A stretch of 64,000 nt of DNA, from positions 40,685-104,684 of the forward strand of contig JAHDFP010000014.1 in assembly GCA_020628095.1 (NCBI GenBank), written 5' to 3'. The notes beneath the pieces were generated by a model. It saw only the letters and a list, made by a program, of their open reading frames with translations. It had not been told where the DNA came from and ran no database searches. This DNA is from Saprospiraceae bacterium (GTDB taxonomy: Bacteria > Bacteroidota > Bacteroidia > Chitinophagales > Saprospiraceae). The position numbers and the translations under genes were made by a program. Within the stretch, counting starts at the first letter, position 1. Each line of letters opens with the position of its first letter. Below, piece after piece: positions 61,586-64,000 of the stretch.

Positions 61586-62326
61586 ATGATAATCAGATTA
61601 CTTATCATCTCCATGATGATAACCGTACACAGTCTATCCGCCCAAAAAAAATGCAACCTATCCCTTATGCTCGGCATGTCCAGTCATGGCGGCGATGCCA
61701 ATAGCTGGGGACGGCACGGCACTCCCATCCTCAATATGAATAAGCTCGCCGCAGGCATCAATCTTTCCCTCCCTATATCTCACCGATTGTATGGACGCCT
61801 ACACTTCCACTCCACCACCATAGAAGGTGATGACCGCTCCCTCATCGACAAAGAACTCTGGGGTCGCAATCACGCCGATAGAGCTTACATGTATCGCTCT
61901 TCTATCCATGAAATCGGTGTGACGCTGCATTATTTTATCAAAAAAGATCCCATCGACAGACGTATCACCAATAAAGAAAAAGTCAAAATCAGCAAGTGGT
62001 CATCATACATTTTTGGTGGCTTTGCTTATGCCCTCGTCCTAGACGATCACGACAGTCGGCACTGGACTAACCCTCCCGCCCACAAGCTCAACGACGTCCT
62101 CCTCGACAAGACCTATGGCTCTAAAGGGGGCATCCAGATTCCCATCGGCGGTGCTATCCGCTATGATATTCGTGATAACCTATTTCTTGATTTCTTCTAT
62201 AGCCTACGACTCCCTATCTCCGACTACATCGACGGCATCAGCGAAGCGGGTAATCCTGACAAGAATGATGCGTACCAGTTCTGTGGTGTGATGATGGGGT
62301 ATCGGTTTGGGGTGGAGGGGTTGTGA
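61586..62326 (+). CDS. Outer-membrane-type beta-barrel protein (DUF6089-like)
   Basis: 246 residues. Signal peptide ending at LSAQ, then CNLSLMLGMSSHGGDANSWG, amphipathic strands throughout (LHYFIKKDPIDRR, IPIGGAIRYDIRDNLFLDFFYSLRLPISDYIDG) and a terminal strand GYRFGVEG. Resembles DUF6089/outer-membrane beta-barrel proteins of Bacteroidota. Function unknown. 63 bp after the SDR gene. Confidence 0.7.
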   Translation: MIIRLLIISMMITVHSLSAQKKCNLSLMLGMSSHGGDANSWGRHGTPILNMNKLAAGINLSLPISHRLYGRLHFHSTTIEGDDRSLIDKELWGRNHADRAYMYRSSIHEIGVTLHYFIKKDPIDRRITNKEKVKISKWSSYIFGGFAYALVLDDHDSRHWTNPPAHKLNDVLLDKTYGSKGGIQIPIGGAIRYDIRDNLFLDFFYSLRLPISDYIDGISEAGNPDKNDAYQFCGVMMGYRFGVEGL

Positions 62327-62679
62327 GATTGGTTTGGAGGTTTTTGGGTACTGCCGTTTAAAGGTTATGAAGTTGTGTTTATAGTAGAAATAGATGTACC
62401 TTTTCTGTGAAGGTGTTTATATACACTAGTTAGGCACAAGCTAACTAAATGCAAAATGATTATTATCAAATTCGAGATATAGTTCTTTGTGAGAAAAATA
62501 GGAAAGAATATTAGCTAGATGACATGAATAATGTCATTGTTCAGATTGATTTGGTACATAGTATAGAGAGATGAGATTCTTAAATTTATTCTTTCTTTTG
62601 CATGTAAAATGACGTTTGTTATATCAATCCACGATTGACAGCATTATAAAGTATTAAATAGAATTATAAAAAGCCGAAT
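62327..62679. other. Intergenic region
   Basis: 353 bp, AT-rich, no gene, repeat or terminator recognised. The base composition changes here from the GC-richer core genes to the AT-rich cassette-like segment. Confidence 0.45.
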
Positions 62680-63033
62680 ATGAAAAAAGAAACATGTTTA
62701 AAAAGAATCCAAGCAAGACTTCCAGATGATATTATTGTGGAAGATGAAACTCCATTTGAATTTACAGATGACGAGTTTATAAGTATACTATCATGGGTTA
62801 AGTACTTTAATGCACACTATAAAGAGTATGCAAAAGAAAAACATCCAGATGTAGAGTTTCCTATAATTTCTAAACGACTCCGACTTGATTTTGGATTATA
62901 TCGTTTTCCAAGTGACATAGAATCGAATAGAGGTAAATATGTAATTTATATCTCACAGAATGGAAAACTAATGGACGGTACAGTAAAGAAAAATCTAACA
63001 ATAAAGGAATTAGTTAACACATGGCAGCTTTGA
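62680..63033 (+). CDS. Hypothetical cassette-like protein
   Basis: 117 residues, no signal peptide. MKKETCLKRIQARLPDDIIVEDETPFEFTDDEFISILSWVK; helical start, strands after; no family recognised. It is followed after 29 bp by an attC-like hairpin, the position expected for an integron-type gene cassette. AT-rich. Confidence 0.65.
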   Translation: MKKETCLKRIQARLPDDIIVEDETPFEFTDDEFISILSWVKYFNAHYKEYAKEKHPDVEFPIISKRLRLDFGLYRFPSDIESNRGKYVIYISQNGKLMDGTVKKNLTIKELVNTWQL

Positions 63034-63062
63034 TATTAAGATAAAAAGCAATTAAAGCCAGT

Positions 63063-63139
63063 GCCTAACAATGGCTCATACGTAATGTTTTTTGCCGCAG
63101 GCGCAACACAAAAAACACTACGCATAGCCGAGACCGTTA
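63063..63139 (+). repeat. attC-like hairpin element
   Basis: Starts with GCCTAAC (63063-63069), the core (R'') sequence of integron attC sites. Then GGCTCATACGTAATGTTTTT (63073-) pairs with ...AAAAAACACTACGCATAGCC (63104-63129) in a long imperfect stem, and the element ends with GTTA (63136-63139), the complement of TAAC. The right core GTTACCA does not fit GTTRRRY, so it is attC-like, not proven. It lies between two small genes of unrelated type. Confidence 0.6.
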
Positions 63140-63152
63140 CCACTCATATAAA

Positions 63153-63843
63153 ATGGAAAAAGAAGAAATAGAGATAGCATTAAGGAAACCAGCCATCATA
63201 TTTGAAATTGGTGGGTTCAGACCAAGCGAATCAAATTCAGCATCTTGGATTGGCAAGGTTATACTCTGCGCTGAAGGTGAAATATGGCCAAAATCAAACG
63301 GTAAACCGATGATACCAATTTGCCAAATAAATTTTGCAGAGCTTCCAAACAAAGTAGAACATTTAGCTGATGTTGAATTGTTGACATTGTTTCTCGATGC
63401 AGATAAAATACCAATGGATACACCAAACGGACAAGGTTGGCTATTAAGAACGTATCCCAGAATTGATGAATTGGTTGAAATCGAGAAACCAGAAATAAAT
63501 TCAACTGTAAAACCTTTTCAACTCAGTCCAAAATCAATAGAAAACGATTTCCCATGTTGGGAAGATTGCCCAATAGAGATTCCTGAGAATTTCGATGAAG
63601 ATTATTATGATTTATTTCCAAATCAAAATGGCTTTAAAATCGGAGGATGGCCAACATTAGTGCAATCTGAAATATATTGGGCTCCGTTTAATGAACATCC
63701 CGCAAATCCTAAATATGTTTTTTCAAATTGATTCAAGTGAAAAGGCAAATTTATATTGGGGAGATAATGGAGTTGCATATATCGGAAGAGGAACAAAAGA
63801 TGAACTGAAGGATGAATGGACATTTAGTTGGCAATGTTATTAA
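63153..63843 (+). pseudogene. DUF1963 (YwqG-like) gene with a frameshift in a T6 run
   Basis: The first 190 codons give a DUF1963-type protein (QINFAELPNKVEHLADVELLTLFLDADKI, KIGGWPTLVQSEIYWAPFNE) and stop at 63729-63731. If one T is dropped from the run 63718-63723, the frame reads PKYVFQIDSSEK and continues through LYWGDNGVAYIGRG, TFSWQCY to a TAA at 63841-63843, the proper end of the family. So the gene is broken by a +1 shift, or is phase-variable, or there is a sequencing error. Between two attC-like cores. Confidence 0.8.
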
Positions 63844-63863
63844 ACAGTAAAATAAGAAACTAT

Positions 63864-63874
63864 GCCTAACAATA
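63864..63874 (+). repeat. Second attC-like core, interrupted
   Basis: GCCTAACAATA again follows a gene stop after about 20 bp, as at 63063, but the hairpin part is absent because an IS1182-like end (GAGGCTGTTGAC) begins right after it at 63875. Confidence 0.45.
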
Positions 63875-64000
63875 GAGGCTGTTGACAACCTATTGACATA
63901 TACTTAGGATACGTTAGAGGTATTTCGTATCTTAAAGAATGCAAAGAAAGAAAAAGTTTCGTCCCAAACTCTTTACCAATTTCCGTTTAGATCAATTTGT
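63875..64000 (+). mobile_element. Left end of an IS1182-like element (cut by the window)
   Basis: GAGGCTGTTGACAACCTATT at 63875 resembles the terminal repeat of IS1182-type elements (GAGGCTGTTG...). A transposase reading frame begins 64 bp inside. The right end lies outside the window. Confidence 0.6.
63939..64000 (+). CDS. IS1182-like transposase, N-terminal fragment
   Basis: MQRKKKFRPKLFTNFRLDQF and on to the window edge (20 residues visible). FRPKLF(T/I)NF(R/S)L..., followed by a D/E, is the start of IS1182-type transposases (KxFRPxxxxN...LxxLVPxxHxxR). Only this beginning can be seen. Confidence 0.6.
   Translation, partial: MQRKKKFRPKLFTNFRLDQF

Overview
The window looks like a chromosomal segment of a Bacteroidota bacterium, most likely a Saprospiraceae-like marine or environmental lineage. 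The signs are two PorP/SprF-family type IX secretion (T9SS) genes, T9SS type A and type B (CHU_C) C-terminal sorting domains, a SusC/FecA-like TonB-dependent receptor with its ECF sigma/FecR pair, a DUF4249 lipoprotein, DUF2795, and promoters of the Bacteroidota type (-7 TAnnTTTG). Species-level assignment is not possible from the sequence alone.

Layout. 0-2 kb: the end of an RluA-type pseudouridine synthase and an ammonium transporter. 2.05-3.7 kb: an AT-rich accessory block with YefM-YoeB toxin-antitoxin and a TIR-like protein in one apparent operon. 3.9-5.7 kb: a TPR lipoprotein and tRNA-Ser. 5.8-12 kb: a Crp-type regulator, then (minus strand) ECF sigma, FecR, TonB receptor and DUF4249 lipoprotein, a transenvelope signalling/uptake locus of unknown substrate. 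13-14.8 kb: tRNA-His followed by a small island (TIR protein plus XRE regulator) bracketed by two inverted copies of an interspersed repeat. 14.9-25.4 kb: a TPR protein, a PorP-like protein and a 2906-residue leucine-rich-repeat T9SS cargo. 25.7-33.3 kb: accessory genes (two nucleotidyltransferases, T9SS cargo, lipoproteins, a pappalysin-like protease, an HD hydrolase). 33.35-35.87 kb: an intact IS1595-type element with passenger genes, perfect ends and 8-bp target duplication, sitting inside a small membrane-protein gene. 35.9-52.9 kb: mostly core genes (TfoX-like, ABC-F, YqgE, fabD, folE, LytS/LytTR pair, rnz, STAS, clpC, infC-rpmI-rplT, MacB-like permease, queA, DUF2795). 53-57.1 kb: EamA exporter, HicAB toxin-antitoxin, a cluster of strong hairpins and an overlapping MBL-hydrolase/membrane-protein pair. 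57.4 kb: a relic of a second MacB-like permease. 57.7-62.3 kb: response regulator, PorP-like protein, thioredoxin-like lipoprotein, SDR enzyme and outer-membrane-type protein. 62.7-64 kb: small cassette-like genes separated by attC-like hairpins, a frameshifted DUF1963 gene and the start of an IS1182-like element.

How parts work together. The giant LRR protein and its adjacent PorP-like gene look like a SprB/SprF-type cargo and anchor pair. The sigma/FecR/receptor/lipoprotein set is a Fec-type circuit. There are at least four places where toxin-antitoxin or TIR genes sit in AT-rich insertions, so the window samples several separate defence or mobile cargo sites rather than one large island. 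Two accessory promoters (yefM and the IS transposase) place a TATATTTG -7 box exactly 4 nt before the start codon and overlap or adjoin perfect palindromes, suggesting leaderless, autorepressed transcripts; hicA has a weaker version of the same arrangement.
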